In this document: piece by piece, positions 1 to 13,500 of the stretch | How positions within the stretch are numbered: the stretch's first letter is position 1 | Layout of the letters: each line of letters starts with the position of its first letter | NCBI RefSeq assembly: GCF_003286085.1 | Contig: NW_020825288.1 | Coordinates: 22,506,001 to 22,570,000 of the forward strand | DNA length: 64,000 nucleotides | DNA from: Drosophila persimilis | Lineage: Eukaryota > Arthropoda > Insecta > Diptera > Drosophilidae | Direction: 5' to 3' | Made by a program: the position numbers and the translations under genes | Notes under the pieces: model-generated | Told to the model about the DNA's origin: nothing | The model's database searches: none | Seen by the model: the letters and a program-made list of their open reading frames with translations, nothing else

Positions 1-395
1 TATCGAGGTATGCCACCTTGGGGATAATTTTGAAGCCCATTTAACCTCGTAATCCTTCACAGAAGCGAAAGACCATACGCGCCTCACTGGCCATGCAGCG
101 ACAGTACAACGTGGGACTCAACTCCACCCATCCACCGGGCACAATCAGCCTGGCGGTGGACAAGAGGCGATACCCCCGCTTGGGGCAGCGGCTGGGACCA
201 GAGCGTGCCTGGCCTGGAGACGCGGCCGATGTGCTGCGAACACGACGCCCCTACGAGCTGGGAAAGCCAGGACAGTCGCCAAAAGTGATGGGTGCCACGC
301 CGGCGATGCTCGGGCGGACACGGCCCCAGCAGAATATCTTGCCGCCGCGCTACTCGCCCGGATACACCAGCGATGTGTCGCACTTGGTCGTTTAA
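1..395 (+). CDS. 3' end of an unrecognised gene (partial)
   Basis: The window opens inside a coding gene. Positions 1-7 end in a donor (TATCGAG then GTATGC) and a CACAG acceptor ends at 62, giving a 55-nt intron. The last exon, 63-395, continues in phase 0 and encodes about 110 residues before TAA. The protein tail is basic and rich in Pro, Gly and Arg, without hydrophobic segments or cysteines, and ends in HLVV. The ATG at 93 lies inside this frame and need not be a start, because the frame stays open back to the acceptor. I do not recognise the family. Codon use (frequent GTG, CTG, GCC) fits a conserved fly gene better than a chance frame. The alternative is a short intronless gene starting at 93. 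Confidence 0.6.
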
Positions 396-3300
396 GTTAA
401 CATTTTTTGCCAAAGCATTTAGAAGATACTAGGCATACGTTTACTCGTATATCATTGCTCAAATGGGCTTCATTAAGAGTCAGGAAATTGTTTGTTATCG
501 ATGTATGGTATGTGGCCGGGACCGGGACCTGGCAAAGTTTTACAAAAATAATTTTTACCATGCACTTGAACGGTCCTGTGCCTGCAGTAGTCTGTTATAT
601 CAGAGTCTATGTATATGTATTTACAGAAATAATTATTGGATAGTTTAATAGGTCAGCATTTATTTGATTGCAGTTAAGTTTGTGTAGTTTTCGATGGATT
701 TGTTAACAGAGAGAGAGATATAGCAGGGAAGAGGGAGGAAATGCAATTCCCTTCGGATCGGATCGGATCGGATCGCTTTCAATGTGCTTAATGTTACATC
801 TTACTGTATCCCCGCTTTAGCTTACTTTTCAAACGCTTTTCCATAAGAAACTCTGATCTAATCTTGCTCTAATAATACTTTTTACTAAGGAATTGGTTCA
901 AATCTAATTACATCACAGAACCCACCCACTGTTACAAAGTGTATACTAAACTATACTTAAACCCTATACTAAACTCGAAATATGGCCGCACTTTTGCCTA
1001 AAACGAAATCTCCGATTGCCCGTACAACTTACATATATTTACATTCCGCTGATCCTGGACAATAGTTCGGTTCGGATATACCTAAAACTTACCGAAAAAA
1101 CTTCTCATTAATCACAAAATCTTAAAGAGAAAATCCTTAAACAAGCGACCGAAGAGTAGCCACTAATTAAAAAACGAAAACTAAACTCAATGAAGCTTAA
1201 ATGAAATTTAAACAGAAAAAATTATATGTATACATATTATATATATATATATTATTATATATTATATAGCGTAAGATTCAGTGTGAAGTTAACAGCATAA
1301 TTGTGGAGCATTCCAAAAGGGAAATTCGACAAACCAAATACAATTTAGTAGCGAAATATGAATTTTAAATGTTTTGAATGTGTAAACAGTTTATGCCACC
1401 AAAAAAATAAATCATTAAAATCAATGTTTAAGCAGTGTGATTTAACGTGTTGTTATACCAATCCTAAACAGATTTCCATTTCCTATCAAAGAGATTTTCA
1501 TATTTTAAAATGGACTCCTATCACACATCGAAAGGGTTCCTATTCCCATCTACATCTTCAAATCTCATATGGAATGCATTCGCATTCCAACACCTTCGCA
1601 GATAAATATTTATAGATTTGCAAATATCTTTTGTCGATATCTATTATTAGGTCTCTTGTAAATGCAAAACTCGAGCGACTGATTGACAAGCTGATTGAAT
1701 ACGCATATTTTCCTGATGATGATTGATGTGCTGATTAATTTGTTTGCCTTTCAGCTGCGAGCCAATTGTTATTCTTACATTTATTTGTTCTAGTTCCAGA
1801 AGAAAACAGCTTAAGCTATATATAAAGAGTGATCAGAATTGAATACAGGATTGTATTCAGGACTAAAGGATGTATTTACAGGATTTTGCTTTTGTTCAGA
1901 CATATTATCTATCATTTTGCAGAATTCAAAGAGAACACATATCCAATATCCAAAATGTCGGGACATTTAATTATTATTCCTAAAGAACTATTTTCTATTG
2001 AGAGCTTGCTACAAGATTGTAGATGAATTTTTGGATAAATAGAAACCAAACTAATGAAGGGTTCCTCAAGGGTTACGTGCAAGTCCTCTTTAGGCCCAGG
2101 AACCTAACCGCCGGTCAATAAAGAACAAATGATTACCAATTAATCCGTACGAGTGCCGGCTCTTAAAGAGACTGCTTAAGGGAATTAACAACCTTTTTGA
2201 GATGACCGCTTTGCGAATGAGACTTTTAGGGAGCTTACAAATTACATTTCAACCGAAAACTTACAACCAGTTTCGTTGTGGGGAAATTATAACCAGTCTG
2301 GGGATACTGTCTCTGTAAGAAAGCGTGCTCCATAGATACATCATATCCCAATCGCTGAGCGTGCCAGACTGTCATCCAACGGAGAGTAACGAAGCGCACA
2401 ATCCTATCGAAAATTATTTAATTTATATAATTATGACAATTAAACATTTGATGGCAAATGATTGTGGTTTGTGTTTACCATCAATTGTCACACTTGTCGC
2501 TGGATCTCCGCTCAGACCAGAGATACACGTACGACTTTCGGACGCTGAACGAGTCAAAACTGCAATGAAGCGGTTCGAATCGGTCTCTCATTAGGGGTTT
2601 GCTTCGGCTGCTGCTGCTGATGATGATGATGATGACAACAGCAAAATCCCCCATTACAGGCATAACTGGAACTTCATTCTGAGAACTGGACACACAGCAG
2701 CTCCTTCAGGAGGCAAGAAGAGAAGGTTACCAACCGAATTTGAACCCTGGAGGTTAGCGTAATAATTATATTTTCGGTAGAGTTGTGCCAAAACGGTTTG
2801 AACTTGTCGGTGGTTTTTTTGTCGAAACAAAGAAACAAATACTATAGTTGAGTGATTCGACTAGAAGATACTACATTTTTAACCGCTAGCAAAAAAATAC
2901 ATTCTGCTGAATGATATTTGGATAGATCAAGGCGTATTGTTAGAAAATCTTATAGGAACAAGAACTTCTATCTATATCGTACATATGTATATATAGGTGA
3001 CTCCTACAGAGAGAATAACATGCCTTGATCTTCTGGGATGTACTAAATTCTCTATTATTTCCTAATAAACCTTCTCAAGCCAATATACCCGTACTCCTCT
3101 TCGATTACTGGGTATACAAACAGCAGGTATGAATAACACAAACTCATTTTCCGGTAGATAATGACCTTATGATGCTTTATTGACACATGTGGATGTTATT
3201 CACTTTTAATCATTTTATGTCAAGTGATTACTAATCATCTGTCCGGGAATCAAAGGTATTTCGATGCCAAATTTTGGTAACGCTCTGAAAATTCTTTGAT

Positions 3301-6300
3301 GAGGAGAATATGTGGTAACTGATATATCGTGATGTATCCAATTAGAACTTTCTCACTTTTATTTTTAAACAATATTTGAGCAATATTTTTACCCAGAATC
3401 CAGACAAGTGTCATCCCATATTTATTCAATTAATTCTCACATAACCAGATACAGTTGCCACTCAAATACCAGTCTAATATTGTAAGATGATCGAAAACAA
3501 TTGACGTCAAGGACGGACACGTGGAAACGGAAACCCGATTATAGCTAGATTATTTTCGATCTGTGCGGATCTGTACGGAACATCGGATCGATCCAAATGA
3601 AAACTCTTTTAAAGTGGTATAAAGCAGTTAATTCAATTAAGAGACGAGTGTCAAATAATGTCACTGTCCCACGATATGATAGCACCCTGGAAGGCCCCGA
3701 GCGATCCATCAAGAGCCGAAAAACTCGATCCAATGCCATTATTGAGGTGTTATCATTGGGAAACTGTAATCGGTTATGGTGCTGCTTATTCCGCTGACAG
3801 CAAGTAGCAATAAACGATTGTTATACAACATAGACAAAGTTGTCAAGTCTTAAATATATAATTTCAGCTGTAAAACAATAAATTTGTCTGTGGCGCGACA
3901 TGTTGATTCGATCAATTAGATGGAATTCGTCTCTAGTCTAAATATCTGCGGCCTGGAGATGTGTTAATGAGTGCAACAGTCCCCTGCTGAGGGTTAACCA
4001 AACCTGCCTGTAACTGGTTAAGGGTGGCTAACGCCCATTGTCAATAGTAGGTTGACTTCCTATGAAAAAAGATCTATGACAAGTTGGGATTTTGATGGAT
4101 CGGGAGTATGATTCCATTTTAGAGAGGTAAATTGTATTAAACGATATTCTTTGCTACTTTGGAAGAGGAAACATGTCTTTAATGCCTAAGGATATGATCT
4201 ATAGGTATAGATCTTTTCTTGCCGTAGCAGAAACCCCTTAGAGAACTTATCTTTTGAGCAGATATAAACAAGCGGATATTGAAAAATGTTGGAAACATTT
4301 TTACTAAACGTATAATTAACATTTGATTGATTTCCAGGGCCATTTTATTGTTTTGAAATCTCTTTTGATTATACATAGATACTTAGGGAAGACCAATCAA
4401 ATTATACGAGATAATAAAGATTCATACAAGATTCGCCGCCAATTAAAGTTTTATAGACGCAACCATAAACAAATTAAGTTAATTTCCCCAAACAAACAAT
4501 AAAACTAAATATAGAAAGACCCCTGCGAAAGAAATGAAAGATTACAAGAGTGATAGTGATAGAGAGATAGTGACATATTGAGATATATAGATAGATACAT
4601 ATAGAATATTCCATATACATATGTTCTATATTTATAAACACTAAATTTTTATGGCGCTTCAAATTCAAGATCTGATCAAAAGAAATTAAATTTGTATCTT
4701 TGAAAAACGATAAACAGACTGTCTTAAAATCCGAATACGAAGAAACCCCATCAATAAAGTTTTTAGAAATGAGCCGAAACAAAAATGCCAGAAGTGTGAA
4801 AAATATATCGTAAAAGTATAAAATGCTGACCCGCCAGCAGGGATTTTTTTGTGTATTAATGGTTTATAAAATAATAAAAATATTTCCGTTAATTAACAAA
4901 TCGTAAATCACTCGAATAATATTAGTAGAAGTATAAAAAACGTTTATCAAAGTGCAATCAAGTGATTAGCTATGTAACTCCCACAGCTCCCAGTAATTCC
5001 GGTGAGTCTTATACAACTGAAATTGGTTAACAAATGGATTGCATCTATCTATATTACTTATTAAATTTATCAGCAGCCACGAAATCATTTGCTGTTCGTG
5101 CCGATCTATGGCCTTTGATAAAGATGTGGGGAATTTCTTTTTTAATAGATTTAAAATGTTCGAATTTTGCATGAGCTACAAAAAGTAGATTAGATTTCCC
5201 TTAAATAAAACTCAAGTTATTCATTATTAGACCTATAATTCGTTTGTAAAGATAAGATGTTCTGATTTATCACCACCTTATGTGAGTAATGTATAAGGCG
5301 GTACCTTTTTATCAAACTTATAAAGTAGATTAGACCTTACTCAACGAATATACTTTATAGGCTTTCAGAACGTAACTTAAGGGGTCAATAAAGGTACTTA
5401 TATGATTCAATTGATCTTAATTAAATAAATAGTTTAAATAGTCTTCATCGAAGATAAACTATAGGCATTCGTTAGACGTTAACCATTTAATAGTCCCTTT
5501 ATTATATAATTTTTTCAGAGCATTAAAAGTTCTACACAAAATTTTTACCAAAATGCATATAGCGGAAATCCGCAGATATACAAATAAATAAGCAAACGGA
5601 AACAATAATAACAAGGTGTATAAAGAACTGAATCATGAGAGAACGAACAATTAGAAAGAGATCCAAATAATTGAGCAAATAATCGTAGATCCCATAAGAA
5701 CAATGTATCCGAAGAGAAATATCTCTTGGAAAGATATCCCAATAGATATGCAAATAGAACCGATAAGAACTTTCAGATCTCGTTGAATCGTACTGGCTAT
5801 AAGAAAGAGAGCACGACAACAGCTGGAAAGGGGGTTGAACCAGAGTGCAGACTGTATCATATGGTTTAATGAAGAATAACTCTTTTTGCTCTTTATGGGA
5901 AACTACGGCAAACTCTGTGACGCAGAGCCAAAAGCAGACCCAACCAGCCAGCAACGAGGCATTTAACCAGCCAATCAAACCAGATAAAACCGAATTTAAT
6001 TCGATTAAGGGGGTTTATTCGTGTGCTCTTGCCCCGATCGTATTGTTGTTACTGTCTGCCCCACCGACAACGGCTCGAGGCGACCGACTCGACCGACTCG
6101 CCGACTCGAGTTGGCTGATAGTAAAGATGTTATAAGACTTTTGAGTATGTCTAAGTTTTAGTGTGAGTACGATTGTGAATGAGTTTGGGGAATGGAGGAG
6201 AGCCGGCGGATTGTTATGAATTTGGCAAACAAGTGAAACAAGTTAATAACCGCAATCTCCAGCGAATCAGCCGAAAGTAAACGAAACCATCAAGAGCGTG

Positions 6301-7522
6301 CCAAGGTGCTAAATATATTTTACAACTTCTTCTGCAAGAGACACAAGGCACATCTGGGGTGTACGTCGGGTGACATTATTACCATAAAATGTATACCACT
6401 CGGTGATCTTATTCGAGAAACCAACGTTTTATGCTTAACATGAGTATTGGGGCTATCTAACCCAATAAAAGAGTGACCTACATATATAGGTATCCTATGA
6501 ATTTTAGTATAGAGCTGAGGGAATTAGCCTATGATTCGTAAAGTATTTATGCCGAATTTTATTCAAAATGAATATGTTTGGTTTGGAGTTTTCTTGTTTG
6601 TTTAATTATGGGATGTTTTACTATGTTGTCCCATTGACGTTAACACATTTCTTGTGTCTCCCTAAGGGAAGACTCTATACTTCCTTAGCCATTTTTCTTC
6701 AGAAACAATATAGTTTATATATATTTTGAGTCATAAAATACCCGCACGTTTTGAAATTCCCGTAAATTCATATGGTAAAGTTTTCAGTTATACCGATAAC
6801 TTCAAAAAGCAGGTAGGGTATCCCATAGTCGATGGGACAAGGCAACTGTACAGACTCCCCTAAGAGGGTGTTCTTGCAACGAGAGTGTAGCGCCACTGAC
6901 GGGTACGCGGCGACCACAAACACTTGTTGAAAACTCACCACACTCACGCACACCACCCAGAACAGCACAGAACCACAGAAGTCTCCGTTTGTTCTTATAC
7001 ACATTATACGCTATAGTACTCGATTGGTATTAAATCCAAAGGCCTGATATAGCGGAAGCGGCAGAGCAGCTGACGACTGGCTCCGGCGAAAAAAGCCATA
7101 ATAATCAAGCGGTTAACACTTGACAGCGCTCAAATGCCGTGCGACAGTCGCCGCGTCAAGTTAACTTGAATTGCCGCCCCACGGATAGCAGTAGTAGCAG
7201 TATATCTTGCTCTTCACACGAACGGAATGAAATAAGCCCGAACAGCGAGCCCCAACGAGTGCGAACACAATATTTCGAAATATTCGGTTAAACGTAGCTG
7301 GAACTTTGCCTAGTGCACATCGAACATCCTGGCCGCGTTCCGTGTGTGTGATATCATATTATCCCAGGCCCCAAAAGGGGGTGCACCTACGAATTATCCT
7401 ACCGTGTGTGTGAAATGCAAATGTGTATTGTTTGTAATAATTTATAGACGTTGAAAGAAGGGAATCGCCCCAGAATCCATCACAAACTGAATTTGAATTA
7501 ATTTGAACGGACCATCAGCACT
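396..7522. other. 3' UTR of left gene, intergenic DNA and 5' region of the cotransporter gene
   Basis: No convincing coding exon was found. The first kilobase is probably the 3' UTR of the left gene; AATAAA occurs at 1406-1411. A (GGATC)n tract lies near 755-775, an AT-only tract near 1229-1266, and a CGACCGACT repeat near 6080-6110. About 7190-7522 is probably 5' UTR of the cotransporter, with the start codon at 7523. Open frames here are short, AT-rich and without family similarity. Confidence 0.5.
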
Positions 7523-10500
7523 ATGGCCGATCGTTTTCAGATCTCAAAGGTAAACGGCACTTCCAATGCGGCCTATGATGGAGAGCCTGGAGCAGCTGCT
7601 GGCGATCAGACGGACTCTGGTCATCAGGAGAATCATCTGCAGGCCAAAGTGCCAGGAGATAACGGGGAAAACCGTCGCAGTTCCCGGTTGTCCTTTAGAG
7701 GGTTCGGGCACTTCTTGAGGAAGTCCGATGCGGAACGAAAGTTCAGTCTGGCACAGCTTACAAAGTGAGTTTCAGAGATGAAAAATTATCCATGCATTTC
7801 CGATTTGTACCAAAGGCAAGAAGAATGTTCTGTTGTGTGTGAGAACAGCCAGAGCGTGTCGAAATTCCTTTAGGCGAAACATTAAATCAAATACCGGCTA
7901 TAATAGACACCGACTTTTGGATAATTGCTTCTTAGATAAGCTTCGGCTGTGATTCAGTCACATCCTCTGTTGCGACTTTTAAGGTGCTTGAGATATTTCA
8001 TTTCCATTCATTAGCGCTCACGTGGAGCGCGCACCGGAGTCTAAAACAATTTAGAAATAATGCAACAATTAATTAGATTTTTCCCAAAGCAAATTTATCA
8101 TTAACTTTTTATTCCGTAACGAGCTTCAATTCACTTAACGACACATGTCTCTCTTTTTCTCGGTTCTGTTTGCTTTTAACCCATTGAAAAATCAAGAGTT
8201 TACTCTTCAGTTTTAATGCTATATGTACACACCATTTATAGGATGGGTTCATGGGTTCAGAAAATAAAAGAGAGCACTCTCAAAAGGTTTAAATGGATGG
8301 TTAATACAGACAAACAAAATACAGACAATAAAAACATGAATGTTTAAGTTTCGTATAACTGAAAATGAAGGTTACTTTATGGCAATTTATTGTAATCACG
8401 TTTAACACATAAAAAACAACAAAAATTACAGCAGATTGAAAAGTTTTTTATCAGAGTGCAAAATCGGCAACAATTGGAGTGATGTGGCACACACGTGATT
8501 GCCAATTGGTACAGTGGTCTGTCGATATTTGGGAATGCGGGAAAAGTGAAAAAACATTAAAATAACAAAAACTTGAGTGGAGTACAGTTTGTTTTGGTTT
8601 TCATTTATATGATTATTATCATATAATATGGAATAATTTATTTTTTTGTATAATTTAATGGAAATATTTTGTATGAATATTCATTGAGATCAAATTGTTG
8701 TCAGTTGTTTTTTTTTGTTTTTTTTTTTTGTAGAGCTTTGAGTTTATTCTGACATTAATTAAATCATTAAGTAATTTAAAAAGTAATTTTTATGTAAAGT
8801 AATTGGAAATTTTAATAATAAGTACAGTATTCAGTGATTATCTTGGTTTTTGGGTGAATTAATAAATATTCTGGAGCTGCCTTTGGTTCATTTTGTTTAG
8901 GAATTTCTTAATTTTTTGTAAATAGTTTGTTATTACAGAAGGTACCGAATTTTCCAGAAATTTTTTAAATATGTAAAGACAGATTATGGTTCCAGGCACT
9001 ACATTCCGCTCCTTGCGTTTCTAAGTCTCATTAACAATTATCTCATCACATAGTGCATATCCATATGGAATTGGTTCCATTGGTTCCGTTTTAATTGCCA
9101 TTTTTCCTGTACATTTTCGCATGCTCGGATTATAAAATATGTAGTTTTTGGGCACACGACAGTTCACAGATGCGACCATCGCTCGACCCTGACCCATGAG
9201 CCAAATGTTTTGAACACATTTCCGAATTAATTATTACAATTGCTCTCCTTTGGATTTGGATATTTTGTAAGCACATTCGCGCATTCAGACTCGATTCCAT
9301 TAAAAGCTGCCAAAGAGCTGTCCGAAAAGAATTTCATTTTGCTGGAATGAAATGTAGACAGAAGATGATTTGTTTTCCCACAAAAACTTTGCGAATGGCA
9401 AGCAACTACATACATCACAACCGCAACGAAAATTAAATAAAATCGCAAATAGGAAGAAAAACAACAAGTTTTCAAAGTAAACCATTTTTGGCACAAGGAT
9501 TTGGAATCGGAAAAGTCCATCAAAACGCACTTCACATAAGGAGGAGCTCTCTCTCGCTCTCTCTCTGAGTTGGAGTTTCATTATTTTAAGTGTGTCAACA
9601 AATAAATTTGTAGTTTATCAAGTGGTTTAATCGATCGTTAATGAATTCAATTGATCGAAATCTCTCTCCCTCCAAACTAGATAATTCTCAATGAAACCGG
9701 CAACCGGCAAACAATCAATGCGTATCCACTTCTAATGTACATACATACATATACTACATATGCTACATATATGCTTCTTATATACTACATATACAATATG
9801 CCTTCCAATACTCCTACTTGTACAGACGTGGAATTGTGGAATTGTTTCTTATGCGCAGTCGTCGCTGCCACTGGCGTCTGCCAAATGAATTGAAATTGTA
9901 AATTGGAATTATAAAGAAAATCCAGCAGATTCCTGTTTTCCCTGTTTCCCCGATATGCCTCTAGATTTATATAGTACGCCCTCGAGAGCTTCTTCATTCG
10001 CCTTTGCTGCCTTTTATTAATAAACATGAATAAATGATTGTTTAAAGGGGTGGCGATCAAAGGGGGGTAATCATATAAGAAACATAGGCTAAGTCGGGAT
10101 AAGGTTAAGTAACGAATGGCATGAGCTTTATGGGATTATTTAAACCCAATACTTTCCAGGAGATGGGTAGATAGAACGATTTATACACTTAGATGTGGCT
10201 GGGATAGATCTATTACTAGATTTTTGACTATAATTCCATGGAGAGTTCCCTGTTAATCCCTTTTCGAATCGACGCCAATGTCCAATGCTGGCGCCGTAAT
10301 GTGCTCAACAATTATTGCTTTCCCCATTCCGGTTTTTGCCTTTTTAAGATTTTAAATTATATTTTGGCATTTGTTCGGCTGAAGCTTTTGTTATTCTTAT
10401 TTGTTTCTGTTTCTGTTTTCAATTGCGATCAGTAAATATACATACATCAAGAGATCGCTCTCCATGGAGGAATTTTCTGATAAAACTTTGCCCCGAATGT

Positions 10501-13500
10501 GGAACCCCTGCTGACCAACCCAACCCGCACTTGTCTGGGGCTACGGCTACCTTTGCCTTTGGCCATTTTAGTGTCTTATTATTTATGTGTGTATCCGTAC
10601 ACACATTCTCGTATAACTTGGTTTTCTTCTGTTTTCTGCTTAAAATTTCCCTCAATCTTTTGGGGATTCGCGGCGAGTGCGTGCTGGGTGTTGAGTGGTG
10701 GTCTCCGGAGTGGATGATATTTGTGCTCGGCTCGCTGCACGCAACGGTCATGCTGTCCGAGGCGATGATTATTCTGCTCCCGTATCATCAGTATGGAAAT
10801 TTTCCAACCTCCTGCCGGCGCCAGTCCGCGAAAGTGATTACTATTAATCGGTTATTTGTTTGATTGCAGGGAGACACTACCGCGTCTGGACAATTATCGC
10901 ATTTCTATGCGCAATCTGAAGCGTCCTTCCATCGGTGAACTTCAGGGGGAACTTCAAGATCAGGTGAGTTTTCCCAATGTCATGACATAATCAAAGGACA
11001 TAACAATAAAATTATGCAAAGTATGCATATTAATGAACGTGCATCCTTGATTTCGGATCGTTAATTATTCGTTTGAATGAGTTCAACAGTCAGTGAGAAA
11101 ATTTTTGCTTATAATTTATGAAAAATGTGGCTCAATCATGTGATGTGTTGGTTTTTTCCTGATATAATCGGATCTCTAAAGTTGTTCAACAATAATTCTA
11201 CAATACTGGAGATATAGAAAATGTTTTATAGGGATTTTAAAAAGGTGAAGCCTGTACTAAGACAAATTCTGTGATGAAAGACATTTTATTGATAATTATA
11301 CGATTATAGTTTTGATATTACTTAATATTCATATAATCTTAGAACCATTTGATATTCAAAAGAAAACAAGTTTCAAAAATATGTTTAAAGTACCATTAGT
11401 CTGAGATATTCCCAGTTCCCTGCACAAGCAATAGATTTATTAGCCTCGTTCCAAATTGGGTCAACAATTATGTATTGGCTTTGGCCAATAATATATATAG
11501 TATTCACTTCTATAAGGAATGCTCTTGAACAAATCACAAAAGCACACTAAATACTTTCCATAAACGTGTCGCATTTTGATATTGAACAATACTGAACAGT
11601 GATAGCTTCAAGTGCTATTGTCACTGAAAGATGAGTGTCTTTATCCCTATGGTGCGTCAGTTTCTGGTTAGTGTTTTCTATGGCATAATCCTTGCAGAGG
11701 GCACTGGCACTTCACTCAGTGCCTGTACATTTCTGAAAACATTTCAAGTACTCGGCAAATAAACAAAGCCGAAGAAGAGAAGAAATTCCGAAAAAAGCAG
11801 AAGCAAAACAAAGTTATGGATCCACCAGAAGATCACAAAAAAAAACAATCTTTTGGGCGAGCTCTCGGTAGCATTGTAGTCTGTATTGTATATAGTTATG
11901 TCTGTCTGTCTATCATTAATATGCTTGTCTGATCTATTTACTTGAACAATTTTCACATTTCCGACGTGCAAATTGTGAGTTTTCCATGACGTAGGCAATT
12001 TTGAGGCACTCGTGTATACGAATATAATTGATTGTATTGAGATTTGAGATTTGAGCGCTTTTATCATGATGACGCTGGGGCTGCTTAAGATAAGCAGGCC
12101 GCACCTTTGTCAAGGCCACCCCACTCTTCCGAACCTCCAAACTTCCCTTTGTTTTCCATGTAAACCTTATCTCTGAGAGAGGGAGAGGCAGAGGAACTAC
12201 GAGTATAAGCTCTCTCAGTGTTACAGTTTTTATGGTTATCGCTAGGGTAATAAATTTGATGCGTCTATTCTTCGTATTCTCTCATACCAAAAGTGGGTCC
12301 GGCCTGTCTCCGTTCTACTCATATTTTCTATACGACTATTGTTTAATTAATTCCCTTTTTCCTGGACTACTTTGGGGGCCACCACGGCGCATGATAGATG
12401 TAATAAAAATTGCATTACACTGCCGCCCGCTTATTAGGGGAATTCCAATTCGAATACATCATATTAACTGCCACACAGAACGCTCCCTGACGCTCTAAGT
12501 GATAAGATAGCTTTAAACGGAATCCGGCTAAAGCAGCGTGATAATTCACTTCAAATATTTACCCAAAGAATTATGCTGAATATAAGCGGAAAAACTATCG
12601 TAGCTGTATCTGCTGACAGATGTTTGATTTTGGAGCTGGTACTCGACTACTGGTGGCTGCTGGTTTGAGGCTAGTGGCTGGTGGCTTCTGGTTTGGGGCT
12701 GTTCGAGCAAGATATTTAGGTTGACAGAGTCGTGTACTTGTTAATATTTCTATTAATGTAGTTTTACTTTGTATGAATAGTTGGATTTCAGAGGTAAGCG
12801 AGCACCAGACATATGATATAGGCCTTTACAAATACAATGTTAGAATAAGTTTTTCCAGTACAGCTCAAGCATTCAAGTATTACTCTAGTAGATTCAGTCT
12901 AAAGCCACAAAATTTGTATTTAGTAGAGAACAGGACTTTAGAACTTTTGCTTTATATATATATATGGCTAAAGTGACGCCAAACCTACATAATATTTTAA
13001 TTATAATAAACATTGAGCTACAATAAAGTACTAAACCGGGAGTAAAACCCATACTAAGGCAGAAAATGTCCATCCATTCATATAGTTTGTGATACTTTGC
13101 ACTTAAAAAGAGCTCCGTATTTTACTACCCGATTCAATCAGTGAATTACCGTATATTACTTTTGGATTACATGTAACTTTTGCCCAAGTAAAGTTTAATA
13201 TTTAACTTAAAGATTACAAGTAACTTGTCCTTCTGCTTTGCAGAAATCGTTCAACACGTGTTCATATTCTAAATTATAATTTCTCCTTTAGAAAATTACC
13301 ATATTGTGCTGTTGCCTTGCACATTTTGTTCTCCTTGAAAATATTTGCATATTTTACTTTCCGATTGCCTGTACTTTACCCTTGGGTATGTGACTACAGG
13401 CTGCAGCAGTCTGTCTGCCAATTCATAAGTAGATTTCAACGCACTCAGCCATAACTCATGGCACGTTATGGCCAAGACGCTATCGATGACAGCATTGAAG

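Noticed and set aside
2540-2590. tRNA-like B box (GGTTCGAATC)
   Set aside because: No matching A box or cloverleaf arms upstream; isolated 10-nt match.
5532-5978. 148-codon minus-strand frame with hydrophobic segments
   Set aside because: Low-complexity Phe/Ile/Leu/Cys composition typical of AT-rich noncoding DNA, overlapping two other frames on the same strand, no recognisable domain.
6768-7004. Minus-strand frame with a hydrophobic start and a LLGESVQLPC stretch like the beginning of an Ig domain
   Set aside because: Two overlapping minus-strand frames exist here, the Ig-like part breaks off after about 20 residues, and no partner exon with the Ig tryptophan or second cysteine was found. 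Probably chance.
10423-10863. 146-codon plus-strand frame just upstream of cotransporter exon 2
   Set aside because: It ends in a stop before the splice acceptor, is rich in Phe/Leu/Cys as expected of AT-rich intron DNA, and has no family similarity.
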